Shown: positions 36,897 through 45,447, counted from the stretch's first letter. The stretch: 64,000 nucleotides of DNA from Bradyrhizobium prioriisuperbiae (GCF_032397745.1 NZ_CP135921.1:2852001-2916000), one strand, 5' to 3'. Notes: generated by a model from the sequence alone, not told the origin. Numbers and translations: made by a program.

Positions 36897-36917
36897 ATCC
36901 TTGCAAGTTCAGGCGCT

Positions 36918-36929
36918 TGTAGCGCTACA
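36918..36929. promoter_or_regulatory. Candidate BlaI operator
   Basis: TGTAGCGCTACA is a perfect 12-bp palindrome just upstream of blaI, where autoregulation is expected. TGTA/TACA half sites match the BlaI/CopY family theme, though the order is everted relative to the classic TACA-N2-TGTA. Confidence 0.5.
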
Positions 36930-36975
36930 GATCGTCGCATATGGCAAGGCGTTGCGCAACGCGGATTTGCGCCGT

Positions 36976-37004
36976 AGCCCGGGTAAGCGAAGCGAGACCC
37001 GGGT
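36976..37004. repeat. Family-B palindrome
   Basis: AGCCCGGGTAAGCGAAGCGA followed by GACCCGGGT; CCCGGGT and ACCCGGG arms pair. It lies between blaI and the Phd-like antitoxin. Confidence 0.6.
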
Positions 37005-37040
37005 ATGTTATACGGACCAAAATCACCGGGATGCCTTGGC

Positions 37041-37295
37041 ATGGTTGAGACAAGCGCTTTGGAATTCTTGCGCAAATTCGGCCAGTTTCAGCATCAGGCG
37101 CAGTGGGAGCCGGTGGAGATCACGCGCCATGGCCGGCGAGAATTCGTGCTGATGTCCGCCGAACACTATGACTGGCTGACCGCGGCTGCCAGGCGCAGGC
37201 ATTGGACAGTCGATACGTCTCAGGTGGTAATCGATGCCGTTGAGCGCGCCGAGATGGATCCGGAATATGCCGCGCGTGACGAATTGCTCACGTAA
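37041..37295 (+). CDS. Phd/YefM-type antitoxin, orphan
   Basis: 84 residues. It has the Phd/YefM N-terminal DNA-binding pattern: EFLRKFGQFQHQAQWEPVEI, then TRHGRREFVLMSAEHYDWLT, i.e. beta strand 'v.ItrhGr...VLms...y..l'. The C-terminal toxin-binding tail is short. No toxin follows within the next 200 nt. The ATG at 37041 is used; a longer form from 37005 adds a non-conserved leader. Confidence 0.75.
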   Translation: MVETSALEFLRKFGQFQHQAQWEPVEITRHGRREFVLMSAEHYDWLTAAARRRHWTVDTSQVVIDAVERAEMDPEYAARDELLT

Positions 37296-37506
37296 GCGCG
37301 TAGAGCGAAATAGCGCTGCGTAGTCCGCAATCAGCACTTCCCCGCACCTGCGCTATTTTGGCGCAGCGCGCTCGGCCCATCGATACCCGATCAGCATCGA
37401 TCGATACCGCAACAGGACTGGACCACGCGAGATTCCCTCACGTACGCTTTCGCAAAACACCGGACCCGGCATTGGCATCGGGCCGCGACACATGGGGGGA
37501 CTTCAC

Positions 37507-38595
37507 ATGGACATCTCACGTCGACATTTGCTGACGGCTGCCGGTGCGAGCGCGGCCACAGTCGTGGCCGGCCGCGCGATGGCGCAGTCGTTTCCGTTCA
37601 AGCCGAACCAGCGTTATCCGGATCCTGCGGTCGAAATCCTCGATCCCAGCTTCACGAAGTATCGCATCTACAGCTCGACCGTCGAGCAGCTCGCCTCCGG
37701 CATGCGCTGGGCGGAAGGTCCGGTGTATTTCCCGGACGGTGGATATCTCTTGTGCAGCGACATCCCCAACAACCGCATCATGAAATACAGCGAGAAGGAC
37801 GGCAGCTTCAGCGTGTTTCGCAGCAATGCGAATTTCGCCAACGGCAACACCCGGGATCGCCTGGGCCGCCTCGTCACCTGCGAACACTCGGTCACTCGCC
37901 GCATCACCCGCACCGAAAAGGGCGGCAAGATCACGGTGCTGGCCGACAGCTTTGAAGGCAAGCGCCTCAATGCGCCGAACGACATCGTGGTGAAGTCCGA
38001 CGACACCGTCTGGTTCACCGATCCCTTGTTCGGCATCAATGGCGAGTGGGAAGGCTTCAAGGCGAAGTCCGAGCAGGCCGCCACCAACGTGTTCCGCATC
38101 GGCAAGGACGGCAAGCTCACCGCCGTCATCACCGATCTGGTCAATCCCAATGGTCTCGCGTTCTCTCCCGACGAGAAGAAGCTCTATGTGGTCGAGTGGA
38201 AAGGCACGCCCAACCGCAGCATCTGGAGTTATGACGTCAAGGCTGACGGCACGGTGGAAAACAAGACCAAGCTGATCGATGCCGCCAATCAAGGCGCGCT
38301 CGACGGCTTCCGCGTCGACCGCGACGGCAATCTCTGGTGCGGCTGGGGCAGCAACGGCGCGCTGCAGCCGGAGCCGACGGACGTCGAGGGCCGCAAGGTC
38401 TATCAGCTCCGCGGCAAGTCGGAGGATCTCGACGGCGTCATGGTGTTCAACCCGCAGGGCAAGCCGATCGGCTTCATCCGTCTGCCCGAACGCTGCGCCA
38501 ATTTGACCTTCGGCGGGCCGAAGAACAATCGGCTGTACATGACGGCCTCGCATTCGCTGTATGCGCTTTACGTCGAGTCGCATGGGGCGACGTAA
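37507..38595 (+). CDS. Tat-exported SMP-30/gluconolactonase-family protein
   Basis: 362 residues. The Tat signal is SRRHLLTAAGASAATVVAGR followed by AMAQ. The six-bladed propeller has the family metal-site signatures: MRWAEGPVYFPDGGYLLCSD, RLNAPNDIVVKSDDTVWFTD, NPNGLAFSPDEKKLYVVE and DGFRVDRDGNLWCG. It should hydrolyse a sugar lactone in the periplasm; substrate unknown. GGGGGGA precedes the ATG at 37507. No sugar genes are adjacent; a Bug binding protein follows 208 nt later. Confidence 0.9.
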   Translation: MDISRRHLLTAAGASAATVVAGRAMAQSFPFKPNQRYPDPAVEILDPSFTKYRIYSSTVEQLASGMRWAEGPVYFPDGGYLLCSDIPNNRIMKYSEKDGSFSVFRSNANFANGNTRDRLGRLVTCEHSVTRRITRTEKGGKITVLADSFEGKRLNAPNDIVVKSDDTVWFTDPLFGINGEWEGFKAKSEQAATNVFRIGKDGKLTAVITDLVNPNGLAFSPDEKKLYVVEWKGTPNRSIWSYDVKADGTVENKTKLIDAANQGALDGFRVDRDGNLWCGWGSNGALQPEPTDVEGRKVYQLRGKSEDLDGVMVFNPQGKPIGFIRLPERCANLTFGGPKNNRLYMTASHSLYALYVESHGAT

Positions 38596-38639
38596 TGTCG
38601 TCGTCGGGCAAGCGATGGCGCCTCGATCACTTTATCTTT

Positions 38640-38724
38640 GTCGTTGCCGGGCTTGTCCCGGCAACCCCGTTCAGGGACGCACTGCGTCCCTAAGCGAGAT
38701 CACCGGGACAAGCCCGGTGATGAC
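38640..38724. repeat. Family-A composite repeat (three hairpins)
   Basis: Hairpins GTTGCCGGG/CCCGGCAAC, AGGGACGCA/TGCGTCCCT and TCACCGGG/CCCGGTGA in series. Nearly the same sequence in reverse orientation is at 62544-62640. Confidence 0.8.
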
Positions 38725-38803
38725 AATGTGGGTGGGGTGACTGCCCACGGATCATTTACGAAATGAATCGTATCGATAATCACGTCACCGGAAGGAACGC
38801 TCA

Positions 38804-39790
38804 ATGAAAACAACAACACATCTCGCCAAGGGTCTCACCCTCGCTCTGCTGGCCATCGCCGCCAGTCCCATCACAAGCACCCATGCCGCCGACTATCCCG
38901 ACCACACCGTCACCGTCATCGTGCCATTTTCCGCGGGCGGCGCGTCCGATACCACGGCGCGGCTGATCACCACCAAAATGGCCGAGCGCGTGAAGCAGAG
39001 CGTGATCATCGAAAACCGCGCCGGCGCCAACGGCGCCATCGGCGCGCTGGCGGTGAAGCAGGCGAAGCCGGATGGCTACACCTTGCTGGTGGGCTCGATC
39101 GGCGTGTTCGCTATCAATCCCGCGCTGTTCAAGGATCTGCGTTACGATCCGCAGGCTGATTTCGATCTCCTCAGCGTCGCCGTCCGCACGCCCAATGTGC
39201 TGGTGGCCACGCCCAGTTTCCCCGCCAACACCGTCAAGGAACTGATCGCCTATCTCAAGGCCAATCCGGACAAGGTCACCTTCGCCTCATCCGGCACCGG
39301 CTCGTCCGACCATCTGACCGCCGCGATGTTCTGGCAGAAGACCGGCACCACCGGCCTGCATGTGCCCTACAAGGGCGGCGGCCCGGCCATCAACGATCTG
39401 ATCGGCGGCCACGCCAACGTTTCCTTCCAGAATCTCGGCGCGGTTGCGCAGGCCATCAAGGGTGGCCAGCTCAAGGCGCTGGCCGTCACCAGCGACAAGC
39501 GCAACCCGACGCTGCCCGACGTGCCGACCATGGAAGAGGCGGGCGTGAAGGATCTGGCTGTGTATTCCTGGCAGGCGACCGCCGCGCCCAAGGGTCTGCC
39601 CCCGGCCGTCAAGGCTACGCTCGAGGCCGAGCTCGCCGCATCGGCCAACTCGCCGGACATCAAGGCCAAGTTCGAGGCCATCGGCTTCGACGTCGTGGCC
39701 ACGAATGGCGAACAATTCCGGACGTTCCTGGCGGAAGAGATCGCGCGCTGGAAGACGGTGATCGAGGCGGGGAAGATCTCGCCGGAGTAA
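38804..39790 (+). CDS. Tripartite tricarboxylate transporter (Bug) substrate-binding protein
   Basis: 328 residues. Signal peptide at 1-28 ending THAAD. Bug fold signatures: VTVIVPFSAGGASDTTARLI, IENRAGANGAIGALAVKQAK and the mid-protein LKANPDKVTFASSGTGSSDH. It captures an organic acid or similar small molecule in the periplasm. No TctA/TctB membrane genes lie nearby, which is common for this expanded family. Confidence 0.92.
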   Translation: MKTTTHLAKGLTLALLAIAASPITSTHAADYPDHTVTVIVPFSAGGASDTTARLITTKMAERVKQSVIIENRAGANGAIGALAVKQAKPDGYTLLVGSIGVFAINPALFKDLRYDPQADFDLLSVAVRTPNVLVATPSFPANTVKELIAYLKANPDKVTFASSGTGSSDHLTAAMFWQKTGTTGLHVPYKGGGPAINDLIGGHANVSFQNLGAVAQAIKGGQLKALAVTSDKRNPTLPDVPTMEEAGVKDLAVYSWQATAAPKGLPPAVKATLEAELAASANSPDIKAKFEAIGFDVVATNGEQFRTFLAEEIARWKTVIEAGKISPE

Positions 39791-39819
39791 GTACTTCGTG
39801 CGTCATACACAAACCTAAT

Positions 39820-39961
39820 TCCTCATCCTGAGGAGGCGCATGCAGGCAAGTTTACGCAGCCTGCGGCTGTTATGGCGCCGTCTCGAAGGACGAGGCCCCG
39901 GATGCCACTATTCGGGGCCTCATGGTTCGAGACGCGCGTGCCGCGCTCCTCACCATGAGGA
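39820..39961. repeat. Family-C repeat (CCTCATCCTGAGG type)
   Basis: CCTCATCCTGAGG begins it, GTCTCGAAGGACGAGGCC lies in the middle, and GCTCCTCACCATGAGG closes it. Internal pairs such as GAGGCCCCG/CGGGGCCTC fold. A sister copy is at 53850-53960. Confidence 0.75.
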
Positions 39962-39978
39962 GAGATGTTGTTCCGGCT

Positions 39979-40251
39979 CTAACAGGCACAACTCGAGTTA
40001 TCGCCCACGCCATACCCATAACCGGGATAACTGCTGGAGCTCGGCGCGCCGAGAGGGCTCGGGTCTGATCTGACCGCAGCGCGTCGCACCTTGCGCTGTC
40101 GACGGGCGGCGCTGGAGTCGGTCGGGGCGGACACTTCAATCCCGGTGGTCACGGCCGCCTGCGATTCGGTGGGGCTGCGTGCAAAGGCGGCGGATGAACA
40201 GGCCGCTGCGACGATCGCAAATCCAAGCAGGATGCTGCCTCGGGTGATCAT
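39979..40251 (-). CDS. Small secreted hypothetical protein with SYPGYGYGVGDNS tail
   Basis: 90 residues. The signal peptide (SILLGFAIVAAACSSAAFAR) is clear, and the mature part is basic then Ser/Pro/Gly-rich, ending with a Tyr/Gly motif and two cysteines. Bradyrhizobia carry several such short exported proteins (from memory). It lies between a family-C repeat and another small gene. Confidence 0.65.
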   Translation of the reverse strand: MITRGSILLGFAIVAAACSSAAFARSPTESQAAVTTGIEVSAPTDSSAARRQRKVRRAAVRSDPSPLGAPSSSSYPGYGYGVGDNSSCAC

Positions 40252-40335
40252 AGCCGCGTGTTCTCAGGGGGATACGTCCAAAGGACCCCCTCATCTGGGA
40301 CATCCGGCTATCGGGCACAGCTCACACGGCCGTGC

Positions 40336-40485
40336 TCAAAACCCCAATTGCCAGAGCAGGAGAACCGCACCCAATGCTGCAACGCAGCTCACAGCCCATC
40401 CGGCAAAATAAGTGGCCTCTTCATGCCCCACGCCACGCATGTCCTCTGTGACGTCTCCACGCGCCTGTCGCCAAAGGTCCGCCAT
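40336..40485 (-). CDS. 49-residue single-pass membrane protein
   Basis: Reads MADLWRQARGDVTEDMRGVG..., then a 20-odd-residue hydrophobic helix ending LLLWQLGF. GGAGG lies 6 nt before the ATG. Hydrophilic N-terminus plus C-terminal anchor suggests a small regulatory or structural membrane peptide. It is shorter than most gene finders' limits. No family known to me. Confidence 0.55.
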   Translation of the reverse strand: MADLWRQARGDVTEDMRGVGHEEATYFAGWAVSCVAALGAVLLLWQLGF

Positions 40486-40601
40486 CGCCGCCTCCGTTGA
40501 AACGCCCGACAGGAGATAACGACGGAGTAGGCTTTGGGTTCCCCGCCGGGCAGGACGGGCGGAGGCCGTCGCGGCCCAACGGTTCCCTCAAGGACTGGGC
40601 G

Positions 40602-41489
40602 CTATCCCTTGTTCATTCCCGTGATCGACGTGCTGACGGCGCGCGGATCGCGGCTCGGCCAGCGCCCGCTTTCGACCTGGGAGAGGAAATCGCCGACGAT
40701 CCGGTTGTACTCCTCCGGCTCTTCGATGTTGATCGCATGCCCCGCATTCGGCATCACCACCAGGGCTGCCGAAGGGATGTTTTGTTTCATCAGGATGCCC
40801 GGCAGAAGGCACGGCCAGTCTTCGTCGCCGGTGATGATCAGCGTCGGCACGGTGATGCGCCGCATCTCCTCGACCAGCGTGTAGAGCGAGGGGCGCTCCT
40901 TCTGGACGCCCTGCTGGGTGTTGGCCGATCCAACCGCCGAATGCTCGGCGAGCATCGCCTTGAATTCGGCGTGGCCGCGCGGATCCTTGTTTTCATATTG
41001 CACGCGGGTCGGGCCATAAGCGTAGCGTTCGGCGAAGGCCGGCATGCCTTCGCTGCGAATCATGCCGGCGATCACGTCGGCCTCGGCCCGGAAAGTCTCG
41101 CGCTTGTCGAGTTCAGCGCCATAACCGCAGCCGCCGATGCACAGCGACAACGCACGCCGCGGGTGGCGCAGGCCGAAATGCAGCGTCGCAAATCCGCCCA
41201 TCGATAGCCCGATCACATGCGCCTGTGGTTCACCGAGATGATCGAGCACGGCGAGAATGTCGTCGGCGGCGCGGGCCTGCGAATAGGACGAGACGTGCTC
41301 GGGCACATCGGACGGCGGGAAACCGCGCGCATTGAAGGCGATGGTGCGATAGCGTTTTCCGAAATGGCGCATCTGCTGCTCGTAGCTGCGCAAATCGCCG
41401 GCGAATTCATGCACCAGGATCACCGGATGCCCTGATCCGGTTTCCTCGAAATACAAACGTACGCCGTCGTCCGTGGTCGCATAGGGCAT
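40602..41489 (-). CDS. Alpha/beta hydrolase
   Basis: 295 residues from the ATG at 41489 (GGAGA upstream). Catalytic triad: Ser96 in GLSMGG, Asp222 (or Asp224) in ITGDEDWP, and His251 in NAGHAIN. The overall pattern is that of 3-oxoadipate enol-lactonase-like and related ring-product hydrolases. It lies at the 3' end of the hydantoinase block, separated by a family-E palindrome. Substrate unknown; probably an ester, lactone or amide from the pathway. Confidence 0.88.
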   Translation of the reverse strand: MPYATTDDGVRLYFEETGSGHPVILVHEFAGDLRSYEQQMRHFGKRYRTIAFNARGFPPSDVPEHVSSYSQARAADDILAVLDHLGEPQAHVIGLSMGGFATLHFGLRHPRRALSLCIGGCGYGAELDKRETFRAEADVIAGMIRSEGMPAFAERYAYGPTRVQYENKDPRGHAEFKAMLAEHSAVGSANTQQGVQKERPSLYTLVEEMRRITVPTLIITGDEDWPCLLPGILMKQNIPSAALVVMPNAGHAINIEEPEEYNRIVGDFLSQVESGRWPSRDPRAVSTSITGMNKG

Positions 41490-41509
41490 GTCGGTCTCCG
41501 CTCGGTTCA

Positions 41510-41558
41510 GAGCATGATCCGGAAAAGTGGAATCCGGTTTTCCGAAAAGATCATGCTC
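41510..41558. repeat. Family-E palindrome
   Basis: GAGCATGATC...GATCATGCTC, nearly identical to the copy after dnaX (22497). It lies between the hydantoinase stop and the hydrolase start, so it may influence expression of the latter. Confidence 0.8.
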
Positions 41559-41587
41559 AAACAAAAAAATGAGATCGTGATATGGCT

Positions 41588-43006
41588 TTATGGTTGCGCT
41601 GCGCCGGGGTGTGCCGGCGGTTGGGTCCGCTGCAGGTATGCTCCATGGCCTTTGGCGCCGACCAGGACGCCGTCGTCCACGACCACGCGCCCGCGGACCA
41701 TGGTCAGCACAGGCCAGCCCGTCACGTCCAGCCCTTCATACGGTGTGTAGTCCGAATCGTCGTGGATGAGGTCGTGGCGGATCGTGACCTTGCGCTTGGG
41801 ATCCCACAGCGCGATGTCGGCGTCCGAGCCCACTGCGATCGTTCCCTTGCGCGGATAGAGGCCATAGATCTTGGCGTGATTGGTCGCGGTCAGTGCCACG
41901 AACGCGTTGAGGTCGATGCGTCCCTTGACCACGCCTTCCGAGAACAGGATCGGAAGGCGTGTCGCCACGCCCGGAATTCCGTTCGGCACCCAGCGGAAAC
42001 TGGTGCGTCCCTTGGGTGTCAGTTTGCCCTGCGGATCGTCGTAGCGGAACGGACAATGGTCCGACGAGAACACCGAGAAAACATTCTGCTGCAGGCCTTC
42101 CCAGCATGCCTGCTGGCTGTCGACGTCGCGCGGCGGTGGCGAGCAGACGTATTTGGCGCCCTCCATGTTCAACTGATCGAGGTCTTTCTCGGTCAGGACC
42201 AGGTATTGCGGGCAGGTCTCGCCCATCACATTGAGTCCGCGCTGCCGGGCGCGGCGGATTTCCTCCATCGCCCCGCGGTTCGAGACGTGCACGATCATGA
42301 TCGGCACATCGATGAGCTCGGACAGCGAAATCGCGCGATGGGTGGCCTCGCGCTCTACCGGGATCGGCCGTGAGGTCGCATGAAAGCGCGGCGCGGTGTT
42401 GCCGGCGCGCTCCAGCCGGTCGGTGAGGAAGCGGATGGCATCGAAATTTTCCGCATGCACCATCAGCACCGCGCCGGTCTCGCGCGCGACCGCCATCGTT
42501 TCCAGAAGCTCGCCGTCCGACAGCGCCATGCCTTCATAGGTCATGAAGACCTTGAGCGAGGTGTAGCCGTCCTGCACCAGGGCCGGCAGCTCCTGCCCGA
42601 GCACCTGCTCGGTCGGATCGGTGACGATCAGGTGAAAGGCCACGTCGACATGGCATTCACCCTCCGCCTTGGCATGGTAATTCCGCAACGCCTCGCGCAG
42701 CGTCTGGCCCTTCTCCTGAAGACAAAACGGCAGCACCGTGGTGTTGCCGCCGAAGGCCGCCGAGCGCGTGCCGGTGGCAAAGCCGTCGGCCATGACAATG
42801 CCGTCGCCCGATGGCTGGGCGAAGTGAACATGGCTGTCGATGCCGCCCGGCAGCACCAGCCTGTCGGTCGCATCGATGATCGTATCGGCCGCTCCGAGAT
42901 CGTGGCCCAGCGCGACGATGCGGCCGTCACGGATGGCGACGTCGCACGCGAACGTATCGGCGGCGGTGGCAACCGTGCCGCCGCGAATGATGGTGTCGAA
43001 CGGCAT
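41588..43006 (-). CDS. Dihydropyrimidinase/D-hydantoinase-family amidohydrolase
   Basis: 472 residues. Binuclear metal site: HVH at 59-61, the lysine expected to be carboxylated (Lys152 in TSLKVFMTY), MIVHVSNRG with the third His, and SSDHCPF with the Asp. It should open a cyclic diamide (hydantoin, dihydropyrimidine or similar). AGGAGG lies 9 nt before the ATG, and the ATG shares one base with the racemase stop (TAATG). It is the fifth gene of a tightly overlapping unit with a racemase-like protein and regulator. Confidence 0.93.
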   Translation of the reverse strand: MPFDTIIRGGTVATAADTFACDVAIRDGRIVALGHDLGAADTIIDATDRLVLPGGIDSHVHFAQPSGDGIVMADGFATGTRSAAFGGNTTVLPFCLQEKGQTLREALRNYHAKAEGECHVDVAFHLIVTDPTEQVLGQELPALVQDGYTSLKVFMTYEGMALSDGELLETMAVARETGAVLMVHAENFDAIRFLTDRLERAGNTAPRFHATSRPIPVEREATHRAISLSELIDVPIMIVHVSNRGAMEEIRRARQRGLNVMGETCPQYLVLTEKDLDQLNMEGAKYVCSPPPRDVDSQQACWEGLQQNVFSVFSSDHCPFRYDDPQGKLTPKGRTSFRWVPNGIPGVATRLPILFSEGVVKGRIDLNAFVALTATNHAKIYGLYPRKGTIAVGSDADIALWDPKRKVTIRHDLIHDDSDYTPYEGLDVTGWPVLTMVRGRVVVDDGVLVGAKGHGAYLQRTQPPAHPGAAQP

Positions 43007-43779
43007 TAGCGTGATCCTCCTTTCGCCCCAGGGCGCGGCTTGTGCTCGATCATGGCGGCCAGTGGTCCGGGAAGCCCGATCGTGGGCTTCGGATCCGGGC
43101 GGCGGAACGTTCCGACGGTGGCCTTGCGCGGCTTGAGAGTGACGAGGGTCTCCGCCTGCCGTACGGCGGCGGCGGTCGGATCGACCACCGGGACCGGAAT
43201 GCGATCGCGGATCTTGTCGGCCAGGCCGGCCAGCGGAGCGCCGGACAGGATGACGACATCGGCATCGTCCTGTTCCACCGCGCGGTTCGCCAGCGACACC
43301 AGCATATCCTCCTTTTCGGCCTGGACATCGGAAATGGAGGTGAAGGCGCCGTCGAGCGTGCGGATGCCCGCACAGCGGGTTTCGAGGCCGTGCATGGCGA
43401 CGCATTCCTGATACCAGGGCGCGAGCGCGCGCGCGAACGTCACGATTGAAAACCGGCGGCCCAGCATGCAGGCCGTCAGCATCGCGGCTTCGGCAAGGCC
43501 GACGACCGGAATATCGAACAGCTCTCGCGCCCCGAACAGGCCGGGATCTCCAAAAGCGGCGATGATCGCGGCGTCAACGCTGGAATCGGCCGCAGCCAGC
43601 ATCTCCAGCGCAATCGCGCCGCCGATCTGGGCTTCGGCCCGGGTGGCGATATAGGGCACCCCGCGTTCGGCGGTCGCCGCAATCAGTTCGGTCCCCGGCG
43701 ACATGATCTTCGAGCCGGCAAGATGGAGCAGGTCGGTCACGGCAACCGTCGTGTTGGGATTGAGCAGCAGGATTTTCAC
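43006..43779 (-). CDS. Asp/Glu/hydantoin racemase-superfamily protein lacking both catalytic cysteines
   Basis: 257 residues. The N-terminus MKILLLNPNTTVAVTD and the block AAFGDPGLFGAREL identify the hydantoin racemase group. The two catalytic Cys positions are Ala75 (before FGDPG) and Ser179 (in ILSGAPLAG). Other cysteines (104, 126, 136) are not in these positions. It is therefore either a racemase with a different mechanism or a lyase/hydrolase. It overlaps the GntR gene by 4 nt (ATGA) and the hydantoinase by 1 nt. Confidence 0.85.
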   Translation of the reverse strand: MKILLLNPNTTVAVTDLLHLAGSKIMSPGTELIAATAERGVPYIATRAEAQIGGAIALEMLAAADSSVDAAIIAAFGDPGLFGARELFDIPVVGLAEAAMLTACMLGRRFSIVTFARALAPWYQECVAMHGLETRCAGIRTLDGAFTSISDVQAEKEDMLVSLANRAVEQDDADVVILSGAPLAGLADKIRDRIPVPVVDPTAAAVRQAETLVTLKPRKATVGTFRRPDPKPTIGLPGPLAAMIEHKPRPGAKGGSR

Positions 43780-44579
43780 AGGGCGGCCTTTCTCGTCATT
43801 GCAATCCGGACATTGCGCCGCGGTTTCGCGGCCTCCGCATCGTCCGCCTGCGCCGGCAGCGCCTCGGCCACCACCTCACCGGTGCGGCGAACGTGATGTG
43901 CAAGCAATTGTCCTGCACGCTCCGCGTCGCCGGTCTTGAGTGCGTCCAGAATCTCCTGATGATCTCTGACGGATTCATCCCATCGTCCGAGAACCGACAG
44001 GCCGAAGAAGCGCGCCCGCTCCGCGCGCGGCAGCAACACGTCATGGGTGGAGATCAGCACCCCGTTGCGGGAAAAGCCGACGATTGCGCGATGAATCTGC
44101 TGGTTGATCTCGAAGTACTGACGCATCTCGCCGCGGCTGTGATGTTTTTCGATGCTGGCCTGGAAGGCCTCCAGCTGTTCCAGGTCGCGCGGCTCCATCC
44201 GTGTTGCGGCGAGCTCCGCCGCGCATCGTTCGATCCCGCTCAGCGCTTCGAACAATTCGGCCAGTTCGTCGCGCCGCAGTGGAGCAACGATGGCGGTCCG
44301 GTTCAGGCGCAGCTCGACCAGGCCTTCGGAGGCCAGTTGTTTCAGGGCTTCGCGCAGCGGAGTCCGCGACACCCCGAGCGCTTCGGAGAGGTCGGTTTCG
44401 AGCAATTGCTGTCCCGGCGCGAGATCGCCGCGGACGATCAGCAGACGAAGCCGTGTCGCGGCCCGTTCATGCAGGCCGGTTCGCGGCACGCGAAGCAGCC
44501 GCCGCGGCAGCGCTGCCAGATCCCGTGGCCGCTTGGGTCGGGCTTTGGTTTTGATTTCGGTCGATTTCGTGCGTTTCAT
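43776..44579 (-). CDS. GntR-family (FadR/FCD) transcriptional regulator
   Basis: 267 residues. A basic leader of about 33 residues precedes the winged helix (ERAATRLRLLIVRGDLAPGQ; GVSRTPLREALKQLASEGLV). The FCD ligand-binding domain is about 110-245. It lies inside the operon, overlapping both neighbours by 4 nt, so it probably controls its own transcription unit in response to a pathway intermediate. Confidence 0.9.
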   Translation of the reverse strand: MKRTKSTEIKTKARPKRPRDLAALPRRLLRVPRTGLHERAATRLRLLIVRGDLAPGQQLLETDLSEALGVSRTPLREALKQLASEGLVELRLNRTAIVAPLRRDELAELFEALSGIERCAAELAATRMEPRDLEQLEAFQASIEKHHSRGEMRQYFEINQQIHRAIVGFSRNGVLISTHDVLLPRAERARFFGLSVLGRWDESVRDHQEILDALKTGDAERAGQLLAHHVRRTGEVVAEALPAQADDAEAAKPRRNVRIAMTRKAAL

Positions 44580-45370
44580 GAGGACGACGGCCCTTGAGGT
44601 GCCCGGGGCGGCTCCACGCGTGGGCCTGCGGTATCAGCGAGAGCGGGCGTCGTGAACAAGCTCCCCCAGCCCTGGATGCGCCGCGGATCCATACCGACCG
44701 CGATCAAGCACGCCCACAGCGTCACTGCAATCGAATCGAACACCGGGACACCCAGCTGCTGTTCCAGGCGATGTGCCGCGCCGGCGCCGCGCATGTTGGT
44801 GCAGAGCACGGCAACGGCGTCGCAGCCTTCGCGCACCACGTCTTCGATCAAGCCGGCCACCTTGGTTTCCGGCACCTCCGCAAATGAAAAATTATCCTGC
44901 AGCGACAAGTGCCGCTCCGCGACGCATTGCAATCCTTCGGACCCCCAGTTGGTCACGATCCTGGCCTGGACGTCGTCGCGATAGGGCGTCACCAGGCCAA
45001 TGCGCGTGATGCCGAGGCGCCGGAGCAGGTCGCGATAGGCGAGCACGGTGGTGCAGGCGCGGATGCCGGTCGCCGCGGTGATGCGTTCACACAAACGCTC
45101 GTCCCGCTCGAACCCCAGCCAGCTTGCCGATGTTCCGTTCCAGGCGATGACATCGACCTTGGCATGGGCCAGGAGCTCTGCCGCGCGCAGGATTTCGCTG
45201 TCGTCGAATTGGCGCAGCGCGGTGTCCGACAAGGCGATTTCGGTGACCTTGAAGCGTGAGAAATGCACCGAGATATCGGTGATGCCCGCCAGCATGGCGT
45301 TGGTGATCGGCTCGAGCGCGGTGTTGGACGAGGGGGTCAGCATACCCAAGCGGGTCGGTCGCGGTGTCAT
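44576..45370 (-). CDS. Maleate isomerase/arylmalonate decarboxylase-like racemase-fold protein
   Basis: 264 residues. MTPRPTRLGMLTPSSNTALE at the N-terminus is typical of maleate isomerase-like proteins. The first catalytic position reads WNGTSASWLG (77-86): no Cys. The second Cys is present (Cys190 in VLCTNMRGA). One-cysteine members include decarboxylases rather than isomerases. It is the upstream gene of the overlapping group and ends 4 nt inside the GntR gene. Confidence 0.85.
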   Translation of the reverse strand: MTPRPTRLGMLTPSSNTALEPITNAMLAGITDISVHFSRFKVTEIALSDTALRQFDDSEILRAAELLAHAKVDVIAWNGTSASWLGFERDERLCERITAATGIRACTTVLAYRDLLRRLGITRIGLVTPYRDDVQARIVTNWGSEGLQCVAERHLSLQDNFSFAEVPETKVAGLIEDVVREGCDAVAVLCTNMRGAGAAHRLEQQLGVPVFDSIAVTLWACLIAVGMDPRRIQGWGSLFTTPALADTAGPRVEPPRAPQGPSSS

Positions 45371-45447
45371 GCAAAGGCCTCACGAGAGAGTCATCAATGC
45401 GGTGGGGCGATCGATCTCCGCCCCACCGCCATGGGTTCGATACGTGG

